Shown: positions 7,734 to 16,682, counted from the stretch's first letter. The stretch is 59,263 nucleotides of DNA from Asanoa siamensis (GCF_016862555.1 NZ_BONE01000052.1:1-59263); one strand, 5' to 3'. The notes: generated by a model not told the origin, from the letters alone. A program made the numbers and translations.

Positions 7734-9770
7734 ATGGCGAGACGCTGGCCGGTGCTCGCCGGCGCCGTCACCGCGGCTCTCGGTGTCGCGATCATCGTCT
7801 TCCCGGCCGCCGCGGGCGTGCTCTGGGGCCTCGCCGGCGCGCTCGCCACCGCCGGCATCCTGTTCGGCATCCGCACCCACCAGCCGGCCCGGCGCGCCCC
7901 GTGGGTCCTGCTGGCCGCCGCGGCCGCCGCGCTCGGGATCGGCGACATCGCGTACGAGGCCAGCGGCGGCAGCGACCACGACGGCGCCTGGCTGGTGGTC
8001 GCCGAGGTCTGCTACCTGACGCTGTTCCCGCTGCTGGCGTACGCGCTGCTGGGCCTGACCAGGACGAGCGCCGCGCTGCGCGACCGGTCCACGGTGGTCG
8101 ACCTGCTCTCCCTCGTCGTGGCCGCTGCCCTGGTCGCCTGGACAGTGACCGGGCCGTTCGCGGTCGCCTCGTCGAGCTGGCCCGTCTACGAGCGGTCGCT
8201 GGCCGCCGCCCACGTGCTCGGCTCCATCGTGGTCGTCGTCGTGACCACCGCGCTCGTGGTGGCCACCCGGGCCCGCAACGTCTCCGCCGTGCTGCTCGCG
8301 GTCGGCGCGGCCGGCCTGCTGGTCGCCGACGCGCTGGACGCGCTCGCCGAGATGGGCGGCGGCGTCCCCGGCGGCCGCACCTGGGAGCTGGGCTACCTCG
8401 TCTGCTACGCCGCCTGGGGCGCCGCGGCGCTGCCGGCGTCGATGGCGCGGCTGACCCTGCCGGTCGAGCCGCGGATCGACTCCGGGCGCGGGCTCGGCGT
8501 GCTGCCCGTGCTGCTGATCGCGCTCACCGGCCCCGCGCTGCTGCTGGTCGGCGACGTCCGCGACGACGTCGGCGTCGTCACCGTCGTGGCGATCGGCTCG
8601 GCGCTGATGATCGTGCTGGTCGCGACGCGGCTCAACGACGCCCTCACGGCCCAGCGGCGCGCCGTCGAGCGGGAGCGGCTCCTGCGGCACGCGTGCGGCG
8701 AGCTCGTGGCCGCCGCCGACGCCGGCGCGGTCGCCGCGACGCTGGTCGCCGGCATCGACCGGCTGCTGCCGAAGGGCCACCCGCACAAGGTCATCTTCGT
8801 CTCGACCGCCGCGCCGGTCGACGAGGACGACACGCTGCCCCTGTCCGGCGTGGCCGCCGTCGCCGGGCCGGGCGACCGGGAGCGCCGGCTCAAGGCCAGC
8901 GAGGAGACCGCCGACCTGCGGCCGGCCGTCGACCGGCGCCTGGACGCCGGCCGGCTCCGGGCCAAGGGCACGGCGACGGTCGGCGGCCCGGTGCTCGGCC
9001 GGGTCGACGCGGCCGACGCGGTCGCCTGGCGCCCGCTGGTGCTGCTCGACCACCAGCCACCCGCCACGGCCGGCGGCCGGCGCAGCCGGCTGCTGGCGAC
9101 CCGCCTGCTCCACCCCGACCTGCGGGCACCGCTGGCCGGCCTGCCGGCCACGCTGGTCGCCTCGCTCGCCGCCGAGCAACCGGGCCGGCACCGCTCACCC
9201 GTCGGCGCGGTCGCGATCGGCGGTGACCACTCGGTGCTGACGGGCCTGCAGGACACCCTCGAGGTGCTGGCCAGCCAGGCGGCCCTGGCACTGCGCCGGG
9301 TCGGGCACACCGTGGAGACGAGCCGCCGGGAGCGCGACGCCTACCTGAGCGCGGTCAGCGAGCGCACCGCCGACGTCGTGATCCTCCTCGACGCCGACGA
9401 GTGGATCCGGTACGCCAGCCCGTCCATGGCCGACCTGCTCAACGTCTCGGTGCCCATCCTGTCGACCTGGCGCGACATCATCCACCGCGACGACCACGGC
9501 CAGGTCGAGAACACGCTCGACCGGGCCCGTGCGGCCCTCGACGGCAGCGGCGTCAACACCGAGTGGACCCTGCGGCGCTCCGACGGCTCCTGGATCCAGG
9601 TCGAGGTCAACTGCCGCGACCTGCGCAACCACCCGGCGGTCCAGGGCCTCGTGCTGACGCTGCACGACGTGACCCCGGACCGCCGCGTCGACCTGCCGTC
9701 CACCCTGCGCCGGCTCGACCGCTCGGCGCCGGGCCGCAACCGCCGCAGCGTCTGGCGCCGCTTCGGCTGA
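7734..9770 (+). CDS. Multi-pass membrane sensor ending in a PAS domain
   Basis: A 678-residue protein. The first ~310 residues form about nine membrane segments, resembling the N-terminal part of actinobacterial GGDEF/EAL membrane proteins. A soluble middle part (about 320-540) is GAF-like in size but not clearly recognisable. Residues about 545-655 are a PAS domain (YLSAVSERTADVVILLDAD, then DIIHRDDHGQV, then a WTLRRSDGSWIQVEV segment). The protein stops about 25 residues later in a basic tail, with no histidine kinase, GGDEF, EAL or phosphatase domain. I chose ATG 7734 because GGGAG lies 5 nt upstream; the frame is open to a GTG at 7689. It may signal through a partner protein or be a truncated sensor. 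Confidence 0.75.
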   Translation: MARRWPVLAGAVTAALGVAIIVFPAAAGVLWGLAGALATAGILFGIRTHQPARRAPWVLLAAAAAALGIGDIAYEASGGSDHDGAWLVVAEVCYLTLFPLLAYALLGLTRTSAALRDRSTVVDLLSLVVAAALVAWTVTGPFAVASSSWPVYERSLAAAHVLGSIVVVVVTTALVVATRARNVSAVLLAVGAAGLLVADALDALAEMGGGVPGGRTWELGYLVCYAAWGAAALPASMARLTLPVEPRIDSGRGLGVLPVLLIALTGPALLLVGDVRDDVGVVTVVAIGSALMIVLVATRLNDALTAQRRAVERERLLRHACGELVAAADAGAVAATLVAGIDRLLPKGHPHKVIFVSTAAPVDEDDTLPLSGVAAVAGPGDRERRLKASEETADLRPAVDRRLDAGRLRAKGTATVGGPVLGRVDAADAVAWRPLVLLDHQPPATAGGRRSRLLATRLLHPDLRAPLAGLPATLVASLAAEQPGRHRSPVGAVAIGGDHSVLTGLQDTLEVLASQAALALRRVGHTVETSRRERDAYLSAVSERTADVVILLDADEWIRYASPSMADLLNVSVPILSTWRDIIHRDDHGQVENTLDRARAALDGSGVNTEWTLRRSDGSWIQVEVNCRDLRNHPAVQGLVLTLHDVTPDRRVDLPSTLRRLDRSAPGRNRRSVWRRFG

Positions 9771-9773
9771 GCA

Positions 9774-11165
9774 TCAGGGCGGGTGCGTCGGGTCGCGCCA
9801 CGGCCCGGTCGGCAGGGCCGGCACCTCCTCGTCCTCCTCCACCATGCACAGCGGCAGCCGCTCGCCCAGATAACGCAGGGCCAGGGAGCCGACCACCGCG
9901 GAGACCAGCGACGCGGCGAGCACCCCGAGCTTGGCGTCGGCGGTCAGCACGGGATCGTCGAACGCGAGGTCGGTGATGAACAGGCCGATGGTGAAGCCGA
10001 TGCCGGCCAGCGCGGAGCCGCCGATGAGGTGGCCGTAGCGGACCCGGCCGGGCAGCTCGCCCAGCTTCGTCCAGATGGCGATCGCGGTGCCGAGCGAGAT
10101 GCCGACCGTCTTGCCCGCCACGAGGCCGACGAGCACGCCGATCGTGACCGGCGACTGCGCCGCCCGGGCGAGGCTCTCCTGGTTGATCAGCACACCCGCG
10201 TTCGCCAGGGCGAAGATCGGCACGATGACGTACGCGCTGAACGGGTGGAGCACGTCCTGCATCCGGTCGTTGGCCGGGATGGTGGCCCGCGCGGCCTGCA
10301 CCGTCAGCCGGGCCCGCTCGGCGGTCGCCCGCTCGATCAGCCCGCGACCGTAGTACCGCATGAACTCGAGCAGGCGCGGGTCGGTCGGCGTGGCCGGCAC
10401 CAGCAGGCCCAGGATCACGCCGGCCAGGGTGCCGTGCAGGCCCGACTCGTAGACCGCCACCCAGAGCGCGATGCCGACGAAGGCGTACCAGCGAAGCTGC
10501 CAGACGCCGAGCCAGCGCAGGCCGACCAGGACCGCCACCAGCCCGATCGCGACGAACAACGGCACCATCGACAGCTCGGGAGTGTAGAAGATGGCCAGCA
10601 CGACGATGGCGACGATGTCGTCGACGATCGCGAGGGTCAGGAAGAACAGGCGGAGCTGGTCGGGGCAGCGCGGGCCGAACAGAGCCAGGATGCCGAGCAG
10701 GAACGCGGTGTCGGTCGAGATGGGGATGCCCCAGCCGTGCTCGGCCGGCGTGCCCGCGTTGAACGCGTAGTACACCAGCGCCGGCACGATCACGCCGCCC
10801 GCGGCGCCGAAGATGGGCGCCAGCACGTACCGCCCGCGGCGCAGCTCCCCGACCGTGACCTCGCGGTTGATCTCCAGGCCCACGGTCAGGAAGAAGATCG
10901 CCATGGCGGCGTCGTTGATCCAGTGGCGCAGGTCGAGGGTGATCCCCCAGTCACCGAGCCGGATCGAGGCGACGGTCTCCCAGACCCACTCGTAGTGGCC
11001 GCCCGGGATGTTGGCCCAGACCAGCGCCGCGATCGCCGCGGCCAGCAGCAGGAAGCCACTGCCGGCCTCGGTGACGAGGAAGCGGGTGACCGGTTGGGGC
11101 ACCAGTGGCAGCGCCGAGAGCCGGGTCCGCGGCCCCGGCCGCGGCGGCAACGACGCCGTGCTCAC
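9774..11165 (-). CDS. nhaA: Na+/H+ antiporter NhaA
   Basis: A 463-residue inner-membrane protein with about twelve hydrophobic segments. Family landmarks are visible: VGLEINREVTVGELR after the second-third helices, the STDTAFLLGILALFG segment, and TLAIVDDIVAIVVLAIFY with the adjacent Asp pair that binds Na+/H+ in the transport site. It exchanges external protons for cytoplasmic sodium. The GTG start (11163-11165) follows the stop codon of the DsbA-like gene with no bases between (TAGGTG), so translation is probably re-initiated from that gene. Its 3' end meets the PAS-protein stop after three bases. Confidence 0.95.
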   Translation of the reverse strand: MSTASLPPRPGPRTRLSALPLVPQPVTRFLVTEAGSGFLLLAAAIAALVWANIPGGHYEWVWETVASIRLGDWGITLDLRHWINDAAMAIFFLTVGLEINREVTVGELRRGRYVLAPIFGAAGGVIVPALVYYAFNAGTPAEHGWGIPISTDTAFLLGILALFGPRCPDQLRLFFLTLAIVDDIVAIVVLAIFYTPELSMVPLFVAIGLVAVLVGLRWLGVWQLRWYAFVGIALWVAVYESGLHGTLAGVILGLLVPATPTDPRLLEFMRYYGRGLIERATAERARLTVQAARATIPANDRMQDVLHPFSAYVIVPIFALANAGVLINQESLARAAQSPVTIGVLVGLVAGKTVGISLGTAIAIWTKLGELPGRVRYGHLIGGSALAGIGFTIGLFITDLAFDDPVLTADAKLGVLAASLVSAVVGSLALRYLGERLPLCMVEEDEEVPALPTGPWRDPTHPP

Positions 11166-11672
11166 CTAACGGCCGAGTCCGAGCGTGCCGCGCAGCGCGC
11201 CGAGCTCCACCCGGCCCGAGTAGAGGCGACCGTCGACGAAGAGCGTGGGCGTGCCGCGTACGCCGCCGGACACACCGCTCGTGTAGTCGCGCTCGACGGC
11301 CGGGCGGAACCGCTGCGCCTCCTCGCCGATCACCGACTGCGGGTCGGGCACACCCGCCTCGGCCGCGTACGCCGCGAGGTCCGGGTCCGTCAGCCGCGCC
11401 TGGTGCTTGAAGAGCTGGTCGTGCATGGGCCAGAACCGGTCGCCGGCGGCTTCGGCGGCGAGGGCGGCGGTCAGCGCGTACGGGTGCTTGGTGAAGACCG
11501 GGAAGTGCCGGTAGATCAGCCGGACCCGCCCGTCCGAGCCGTCGATCAGCTTGCGCAGCACGGGAAACGCGGCGCCGCAGTACGGGCACTCGAAGTCGCC
11601 GTACTCCACGACCGTGATCGCCGCGCCGGGTTCGCCGTACACGTGGCGGTCGAGGTCGATGGCGTCACTCAC
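11166..11672 (-). CDS. DsbA-like thioredoxin-fold protein
   Basis: A 168-residue protein with the active-site motif CPYC near residue 29 (EYGDFECPYCG) and the cis-Pro loop GTPTLFVDG near 142, which fits a DsbA/FrnE-like thioredoxin fold with a helical insertion. No signal peptide or membrane anchor is visible, so it is predicted cytoplasmic, unlike classical DsbA. It abuts nhaA directly. In several actinobacteria a thioredoxin domain of this type is fused to NhaA; here the two are separate and in the order thioredoxin then antiporter. A role in redox control or assembly of NhaA is inferred. Confidence 0.85.
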   Translation of the reverse strand: MSDAIDLDRHVYGEPGAAITVVEYGDFECPYCGAAFPVLRKLIDGSDGRVRLIYRHFPVFTKHPYALTAALAAEAAGDRFWPMHDQLFKHQARLTDPDLAAYAAEAGVPDPQSVIGEEAQRFRPAVERDYTSGVSGGVRGTPTLFVDGRLYSGRVELGALRGTLGLGR

Positions 11673-12225
11673 CCGTTCGATCGTGCCACCCGAATTGCCA
11701 CGAGGTGCGGAGATCGGAAATCCTCCCGGTACGGTCGCCCGACGGCGGCCCCTCCCGGCGACGCCTTCTGGCGGTTCTGGAACGCGTCGGCGCCGGCCAA
11801 GCTCGGCGGCATCCGGATCGCGGCGTTCCCCCTGCTGGCGTCGGCACTGACCGACCGGCTGATCGCCCGCTTCACGACCGCAGGGTGCTGGCCTGGTCGC
11901 TGGCCAACGCGGCCGGCATGCCGGCCCGGCTGGTCCTCACGCCGGACCGCTGGCCGCGAGCACGGTGGTGGTCACGACGAGCGCCTCGTTCGCGGTGCTG
12001 AACGTGACCGCGCTGGCCTCCGCCAGCGCGCGGGCCCGACGGGCCTGATGGGCCGCGTGGCCGCCGCGTCCCGCTCGCTCGCCTACGGCTGCACGGCGCT
12101 CCGGCCCTGACGCACGACTCACCTGACGATCCGGCTTGGGCAGCCTTCACCATCTGAGTAAGCCGCGCATACCCAAAGTGAATAATTGATTACCATGAGT
12201 ACGTCGGCATCGGTCGTGGATCGAG
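11673..12225. other. Gene-poor stretch with possible gene remnants
   Basis: No intact gene is convincing in these ~550 bases. On the plus strand, short protein-like pieces occur in different frames: one near 11757-11875 (DAFWRFWNASAPAKLGG), one near 11880-11945 (LAWSLANAAGMPARLVLTPD), and a hydrophobic piece near 11955-12047 (STVVVTTSASFAVLNVTAL) ending in a stop. This looks like a frameshifted relic of a membrane protein on the plus strand, but I cannot name it. From about 12150 to 12200 the DNA becomes AT-rich, with the small palindromic motif aataattgatta, a likely promoter region for the next gene. Confidence 0.35.
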
Positions 12226-13233
12226 GTGGCCGTCCTGCTCTACGTACCGATCCTCAAGGGTCGCGCGGGCGAGTTACTCGCGCTCGACAACGTACCCACG
12301 GCTCATCGACGGCTGATCCTGCCCATCCTCGAAGTGGTGCCGCGCAGTGGTGATCCCATCAAGGACGCACTCCGCTTCTCCGAGAGCACCCGGGAACGGC
12401 TCCCGGCTACTCCTGTCGGCGTGGACGTGGTCCATCTGGAGGACCCGACGTCGGGGTGGCGTCGCCCGATCACCGACATCTCCGAGGACCTCGGCGCGTT
12501 CGGCATTCCGGTCCTGCCGGTGATACGGCTCGACGATCCGCCGGATCGGCTCCGCGACCATGGACAAGCCGCTCGACGCCACGAGGGCCGCGCGATCGTG
12601 CGGGTGAGAGTCGACCACCTCGAAGCCGACGACGATCTGACCCAACGACTCGACTCGTACGCTCATGTCCCGATCGAGCAATGCGACCTGGTGATGGACA
12701 TGTTCGCCGTCTCGTCGGAAGCCGGCCTGAGCCGTGCCGAGCCGATGGCGCGCAAGTCGGTCGCGTGGGCGCTCCGTCGGCCCTGGCGTTCGATCACCGT
12801 CGCCGCGGGTGCGATGCCCGACCCGGACCGACTTCGCAGGCGTTGCGTCCGGTCGCCGGCGCCGGTCCGCAGATGGGACAAGGCGCTCCGCGACCGGCTC
12901 TCGGACCTGGACGTCCGGTTCGGCGACTACGGCATCGCGTATCCCCGCCTCGGTCCTGGTTGGTCGCCCCCACCCAACCTCCGCTACACCAGTCACGACG
13001 AATGGTGGGTCTACCGCCGGCAGCGGGCGGAGGCGGAAGGTAACGCGGGCTTCTACCACATATGCGCAGCGCTGGTGACCTCAACCCACTGGGCGGGGGC
13101 CGACCATTGTTGGGGTGACATGGAACTCGATCGACGTTCGCGGCGCGCGGACGGTCCGGGGAACGCCACGTACTGGCGCGCCTGGGGAACCTCACATCAC
13201 ATAGCCCACGTGGTCGCCGGGCTGACCAGCTAG
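12226..13233 (+). CDS. Beta family protein
   Basis: A 335-residue protein whose N-terminus (LLYVPILKGRAGELLAL) and layout match the beta protein family (PF14350, named after a phage T4 protein), often found in mobile or defence-type neighbourhoods. No catalytic motif is recognised. I use the GTG at 12226 because the family signature begins two residues later; an ATG at 12195 is out of frame. It follows an AT-rich stretch and gene remnants, and its stop overlaps the convergent aldo/keto reductase stop (ctag, 13230-13233). The composition of the upstream DNA suggests acquisition by transfer, but this is weak evidence. Family function is unknown. Confidence 0.7.
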   Translation: MAVLLYVPILKGRAGELLALDNVPTAHRRLILPILEVVPRSGDPIKDALRFSESTRERLPATPVGVDVVHLEDPTSGWRRPITDISEDLGAFGIPVLPVIRLDDPPDRLRDHGQAARRHEGRAIVRVRVDHLEADDDLTQRLDSYAHVPIEQCDLVMDMFAVSSEAGLSRAEPMARKSVAWALRRPWRSITVAAGAMPDPDRLRRRCVRSPAPVRRWDKALRDRLSDLDVRFGDYGIAYPRLGPGWSPPPNLRYTSHDEWWVYRRQRAEAEGNAGFYHICAALVTSTHWAGADHCWGDMELDRRSRRADGPGNATYWRAWGTSHHIAHVVAGLTS

Positions 13234-14207
13234 AAGCCCTCTGGGAGGCGTGGGGCGTAGTGCTCCTCCAGCAGGGCGATCTCGTCGTCCGACAGCTCGA
13301 CGTCCAGGGCCGCCACCGCGTCGGGGATGTGGTGGTTCTTCGTGATGCCGACGATCGGGGCCGTTACCGGCGACTTCGCCAGCACCCAGGCCAGTGCCAC
13401 CGCCGCGCGGGAGGTGCCGCGCTTGTCCGCGACCGTGCCCACCGCTTCCACCACGCGGCGGTCCGTGTCGCGGGACTGCTGGTAGAGAGTCGCGCCGAAG
13501 CGGTCGCTGCCGCTGCGGGACGTCGTGGCCGACCAGTCGCGGGCCAGCTTGCCGCGGGCCAGCGGGCTCCAGGGGATCACGCCGACGCCCTGGTCGAGGC
13601 AGTACGGGAGCATCTCCCGTTCCTCCTCGCGCATCAGCAGGTTGTAGTGGTTCTGCATCGCCACGAAGCGGGTCCAGCCGCCCAGGTCCGCGGCGTGCTG
13701 CATGGCCGCGAACTGCCACGTCCACATCGACGACGCGCCCAGGTAGCGCACCTTGCCCGCCCGGACCAGGTCGTGCAGCGCCTCCATCGTCTCCTCGACC
13801 GGCGTGTGCGGGTCGAAACGGTGGATCTGGTAGAGGTCGATGTAGTCGGTGCGCAGCCGGCGCAGGCTCGCGTCGACCTGCGTCATGATGGCGCCGCGGG
13901 ACAGGCCCGCGCCGTTGGGGCCGTCGCCCATCCGGCCGTGCACCTTGGTCGCGATGACGACCTCGTCGCGGCGGGCCAGCTCACCGAGGACCTGGCCGAC
14001 GATCTCCTCGCTGGAGCCGAAGGCGTACACGTTGGCGGTGTCGAACGTGGTCACGCCGGCCTCGAGCGCCTGCCGGATCAGCGGCCGGGACTCGTCGAGG
14101 CGCAGGCTCCAGGCGTGGTGGCCGCGGTCCGGGTCGCCGAAGCCCATGCAACCGGCGACGATCCTGGAGACCGTGAGGCCGGACGAGCCGAGCCGGGTGT
14201 ATTCCAT
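13230..14207 (-). CDS. Aldo/keto reductase
   Basis: A 325-residue (alpha/beta)8 NADPH-dependent oxidoreductase. The catalytic tetrad is visible: Asp in TTFDTANVY, Tyr in the same segment, Lys in VIATKVHG, and His in YQIHRFDP. The cofactor segment VIPWSPLARGKLARDW is in the second half. Length and pattern fit the AKR group that includes YajO/AKR13-like proteins. I take the ATG at 14207 (MEYTRLGSSGL), the standard family start; the frame extends 22 codons further with no family similarity. Substrate unknown. Convergent with the beta-family gene; separated from the permease by a hairpin. Confidence 0.92.
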   Translation of the reverse strand: MEYTRLGSSGLTVSRIVAGCMGFGDPDRGHHAWSLRLDESRPLIRQALEAGVTTFDTANVYAFGSSEEIVGQVLGELARRDEVVIATKVHGRMGDGPNGAGLSRGAIMTQVDASLRRLRTDYIDLYQIHRFDPHTPVEETMEALHDLVRAGKVRYLGASSMWTWQFAAMQHAADLGGWTRFVAMQNHYNLLMREEEREMLPYCLDQGVGVIPWSPLARGKLARDWSATTSRSGSDRFGATLYQQSRDTDRRVVEAVGTVADKRGTSRAAVALAWVLAKSPVTAPIVGITKNHHIPDAVAALDVELSDDEIALLEEHYAPRLPEGF

Positions 14208-14264
14208 GGCGGCACTCCGTTCACCGAGGGGGATGGTGCGAAGGCTACCGCCGGACACGACGAA

Positions 14265-14296
14265 CGCCCGCACGGCCCCGAAGGACCGTGCGGGCG
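14265..14296 (-). terminator. Hairpin terminator after the APC permease
   Basis: A perfect 11-bp inverted repeat (cgcccgcacgg / ccgtgcgggcg, 14265-14275 and 14286-14296) with a 10-nt loop, 11 nt after the permease stop. There is no T-tract, which is common in actinobacteria. Confidence 0.7.
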
Positions 14297-14307
14297 TCCG
14301 GCAGGAC

Positions 14308-15801
14308 TCAGTGCACCGGCACGTAGTCCGAGTTGGAGCCGGAACCGGACTCGTCGGCGGTCAGCGGCTGGCCGACCGTGCGCCCGATGCCCTCGTAGAC
14401 GTCGGGACGCGACGACTTGAGCACCAGGCCCCAGATGATGCCGATGACGGCGGCCGCACCGATCAGGCCGGGCAGCAGCCAGCGCAGGTACGCCGGGTTG
14501 GTCGGCGCCAGCAGGCTGTTGAAGTTGACGACCAGCGTGATCAGCAGCGCGGTCAGCAGGATCGTGGCCACGGCCGGAGCGACCGTGCCCTGCCAGGTCG
14601 ACTCGTCGCCGCGGCGCACGCGGAAATAGCCGACGACCGCGGCCGAGGTGGCGGCCATCAGCAGCACGACGCCGACGGCGGAGACGCCCGACAGCCAGGT
14701 GAACAGGTCGAGCACCGGGTCCTTGCCTGCGGCGATGAAGCCGGCCAGCACGATGATCGCGATGATCGACTGGGTCACGGAGCCGGCGACCGGAGCCATG
14801 GTGCGGCGGCTCGTGCGGCCGAGGAACTGCGGCAGCACCCGCTCCCGGCCCAGCGCGAACAGGTACCGCGCGACTCCATTGTGGAAGGAGAGCAGGGCGG
14901 CGAACACGCTGGTGAAGAAGAGCACGACCGCGATGTCGGCGATGGTGGCGTTGGTGTGCTCGGCCAGGGTGCCGAAGACCACGCCGGGGCCGGCCTCCGT
15001 GGCGGCCTGCTGCACGTTGTCGGGGCCGACCACGACGGTCATCGCCCACGCCGAGATGGCGTAGAAGAGGCCGGTGAACAGCACCGCGAAGAACGTCGCG
15101 CGGGCGACCGTGTGGCGGGGGTCCTTGACCTCCTCGCTGTAGATGGCGCCGGACTCGAAGCCGGTGAACGCCGCGATGCCCAGTGCGAACACCGCGCCGA
15201 CGCCGCTCGCGAAGAGGTTGCCGAAGTCCCAGCCCGCCATGGAGACGCTGCCACCGGCCGGGTTGGTCAGGCCGATGATGTCGAACAGCGCCGTCGCCAG
15301 GATCTCGAGGATGAGCAGCACGGCGAGGACGGTCGCGTTGAGGTCGACGCGGAGCATGCCCAGGATGCCGATCAGGGCCCAGGCCAGCAGCGACCAGACC
15401 CACCACTTCATGTCGACGCTGAACTTGGTGTTCATGAAGTCGGCGAAGATGAAGCCGAACAGACCGTAGAGGCCGACCTGGATCGCGTTGTAGGCGGTCA
15501 GCGCCACGAACGAGCCACCGACGCCGGCGGGCCGGCCGATGCCCTGCGCGATGTAGGAGTAGAAGGCGCCGGCGTTGGCGACGTGCCGGCTCATCGCGGC
15601 GTAGCCGACGGCGAAGATGCCCAGGATCAGGGCCAGCACCAGGAAGGACAGCGGCACGCCCGTGGACCCGGTCACGGCGAACGTGGTGGTGACACCGCCA
15701 CCGAGGACGGTCAGCGGTGCGGACGCCGCCACGACAAAGAAGAACAGGTGTACTACGCCAAGCCGACGCCTGGCGAGAGTTCCTGCGAGCTGTTCGGACA
15801 C
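14308..15801 (-). CDS. APC-superfamily amino acid/amine permease
   Basis: A 497-residue transporter with about 12 membrane segments. Near residues 25-50 the unwound first helix reads VVAASAPLTVLGG, and residues around 195-225 read ALGIAAFTGFESGAIYSEEVKDPRHT, the typical APC helix-6 glycine/Phe-Glu-Ser pattern with the following charged loop. Family members import amino acids or polyamines with protons or sodium. GTG start with GAGGAA 5-6 nt upstream. It is divergent from the GPP34 gene and lies near the copper amine oxidase and aldehyde dehydrogenase genes, so amine uptake is a plausible role (inference). The C-terminal tail is polar and Gly/Ser-rich. Confidence 0.88.
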   Translation of the reverse strand: MSEQLAGTLARRRLGVVHLFFFVVAASAPLTVLGGGVTTTFAVTGSTGVPLSFLVLALILGIFAVGYAAMSRHVANAGAFYSYIAQGIGRPAGVGGSFVALTAYNAIQVGLYGLFGFIFADFMNTKFSVDMKWWVWSLLAWALIGILGMLRVDLNATVLAVLLILEILATALFDIIGLTNPAGGSVSMAGWDFGNLFASGVGAVFALGIAAFTGFESGAIYSEEVKDPRHTVARATFFAVLFTGLFYAISAWAMTVVVGPDNVQQAATEAGPGVVFGTLAEHTNATIADIAVVLFFTSVFAALLSFHNGVARYLFALGRERVLPQFLGRTSRRTMAPVAGSVTQSIIAIIVLAGFIAAGKDPVLDLFTWLSGVSAVGVVLLMAATSAAVVGYFRVRRGDESTWQGTVAPAVATILLTALLITLVVNFNSLLAPTNPAYLRWLLPGLIGAAAVIGIIWGLVLKSSRPDVYEGIGRTVGQPLTADESGSGSNSDYVPVH

Positions 15802-15914
15802 GGAGGGGTTCCTCGATTCAGAGGTGTTTGATCGGTTTCGCGACGCCCGATCGTACGGCCACAGGGTTTCGCACTCAAGACTGTGGAGGGTCCCTTATCG
15901 AAGGATCACAACGG

Positions 15915-15943
15915 TTGAATGGCGGTCAAGATCGGCGTACAGT
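15915..15943 (+). promoter_or_regulatory. Sigma-70-type promoter for the GPP34 gene, with possible operator
   Basis: TTGAAT (15915-15920) and TACAGT (15938-15943) are 17 nt apart, an ideal housekeeping spacing. An imperfect palindrome (ttgaatggc at 15915-15923 and gccgttcaa at 15947-15955, one mismatch) straddles the promoter about three helical turns apart and could bind a regulator. Confidence 0.5.
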
Positions 15944-16016
15944 TTGGCCGTTCAAAATCGGCGCCCCCATCCCACCGCCGGTGATCTCATCGACTCCTCT
16001 ACTCCCGCCTGAGGTT

Positions 16017-16661
16017 ATGAGCGACTTAGGGCTTGCCGACGAACTTTTCACTGTCGGACACAACGAATACACGGGCAAGACTGCGATCAACCAGGAGATG
16101 CTCGACGCCGGCCTGGCCGGCGCGGCGCTCTGTGAGCTGATCCTGCAGAGACGCATCAGCGTCGTGGCCAGCAAGGTGGCCGTCGACGACCCCCGTCCGT
16201 GGGGCGACCCCGTGACCGATGTCGTCCTACGCGAGATCCACAGCAGAGGCAGCGAGTTCGTCCCGCGCGCCTGGGTCGAGCACCTGCGCGGCAACGTCTT
16301 CGAGGTGGTTGCCCAGCGCGTCGTCGCCGCGGGGGTTGCCCGCCGCGACGAGCAGCGTTCTGGGCTGTCCCGGAAGCTTACTGTGCGTTACCCCGCCGTC
16401 AACGCGCTGACGGCGACACGACCGCTCGTGCGGATGTCGTACTACCTGCAGCGGCCGGACCAGATCGACGCGCAGACGGCCACGCTCGCGGCCCTCGTCA
16501 AGAGCGTTGGCCTCGAACAACGCATCATGCTGGAGTGGACGCGGCAGGAGGTCGCCGACAGCATCACGGCGATCACCGTGCGCCTCCCGGCACCCCTGCG
16601 TGAGGTCATCCAGGGCGTCGAGGGGACGGTCGCCGCCATGGCGGTCATCACTCGCCGTTAA
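16017..16661 (+). CDS. GPP34 (GOLPH3/VPS74-like) family protein
   Basis: A 214-residue protein of the GPP34 family. The N-terminal LADELFTVGHNEYTGK and LAGAALCELILQRRISV segments are typical, as is the helical remainder. Eukaryotic GOLPH3 binds phosphatidylinositol-4-phosphate at the Golgi; the bacterial, mostly actinobacterial, members are uncharacterised and are predicted cytoplasmic or peripheral-membrane proteins. I use the ATG at 16017; a GTG at 15981 would add 12 residues and is equally in frame. The promoter at 15915-15943 gives a leader of about 65 nt. A strong hairpin closes the gene. Linked genes (permease, amine oxidase) are on the other strand, so a shared role is unclear. Confidence 0.85.
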   Translation: MSDLGLADELFTVGHNEYTGKTAINQEMLDAGLAGAALCELILQRRISVVASKVAVDDPRPWGDPVTDVVLREIHSRGSEFVPRAWVEHLRGNVFEVVAQRVVAAGVARRDEQRSGLSRKLTVRYPAVNALTATRPLVRMSYYLQRPDQIDAQTATLAALVKSVGLEQRIMLEWTRQEVADSITAITVRLPAPLREVIQGVEGTVAAMAVITRR

Positions 16662-16682
16662 ATTCATAAAGGCAAGGAAATG

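Noticed and set aside
9783-12110. Long plus-strand frame over nhaA
   Set aside because: Antisense to NhaA and DsbA-like genes, both with diagnostic motifs. Its last part may contain gene remnants, recorded separately.
12226-13233. A full phage-defence island
   Set aside because: Only one beta-family gene is present, with no nuclease, methylase or other known effector near it.
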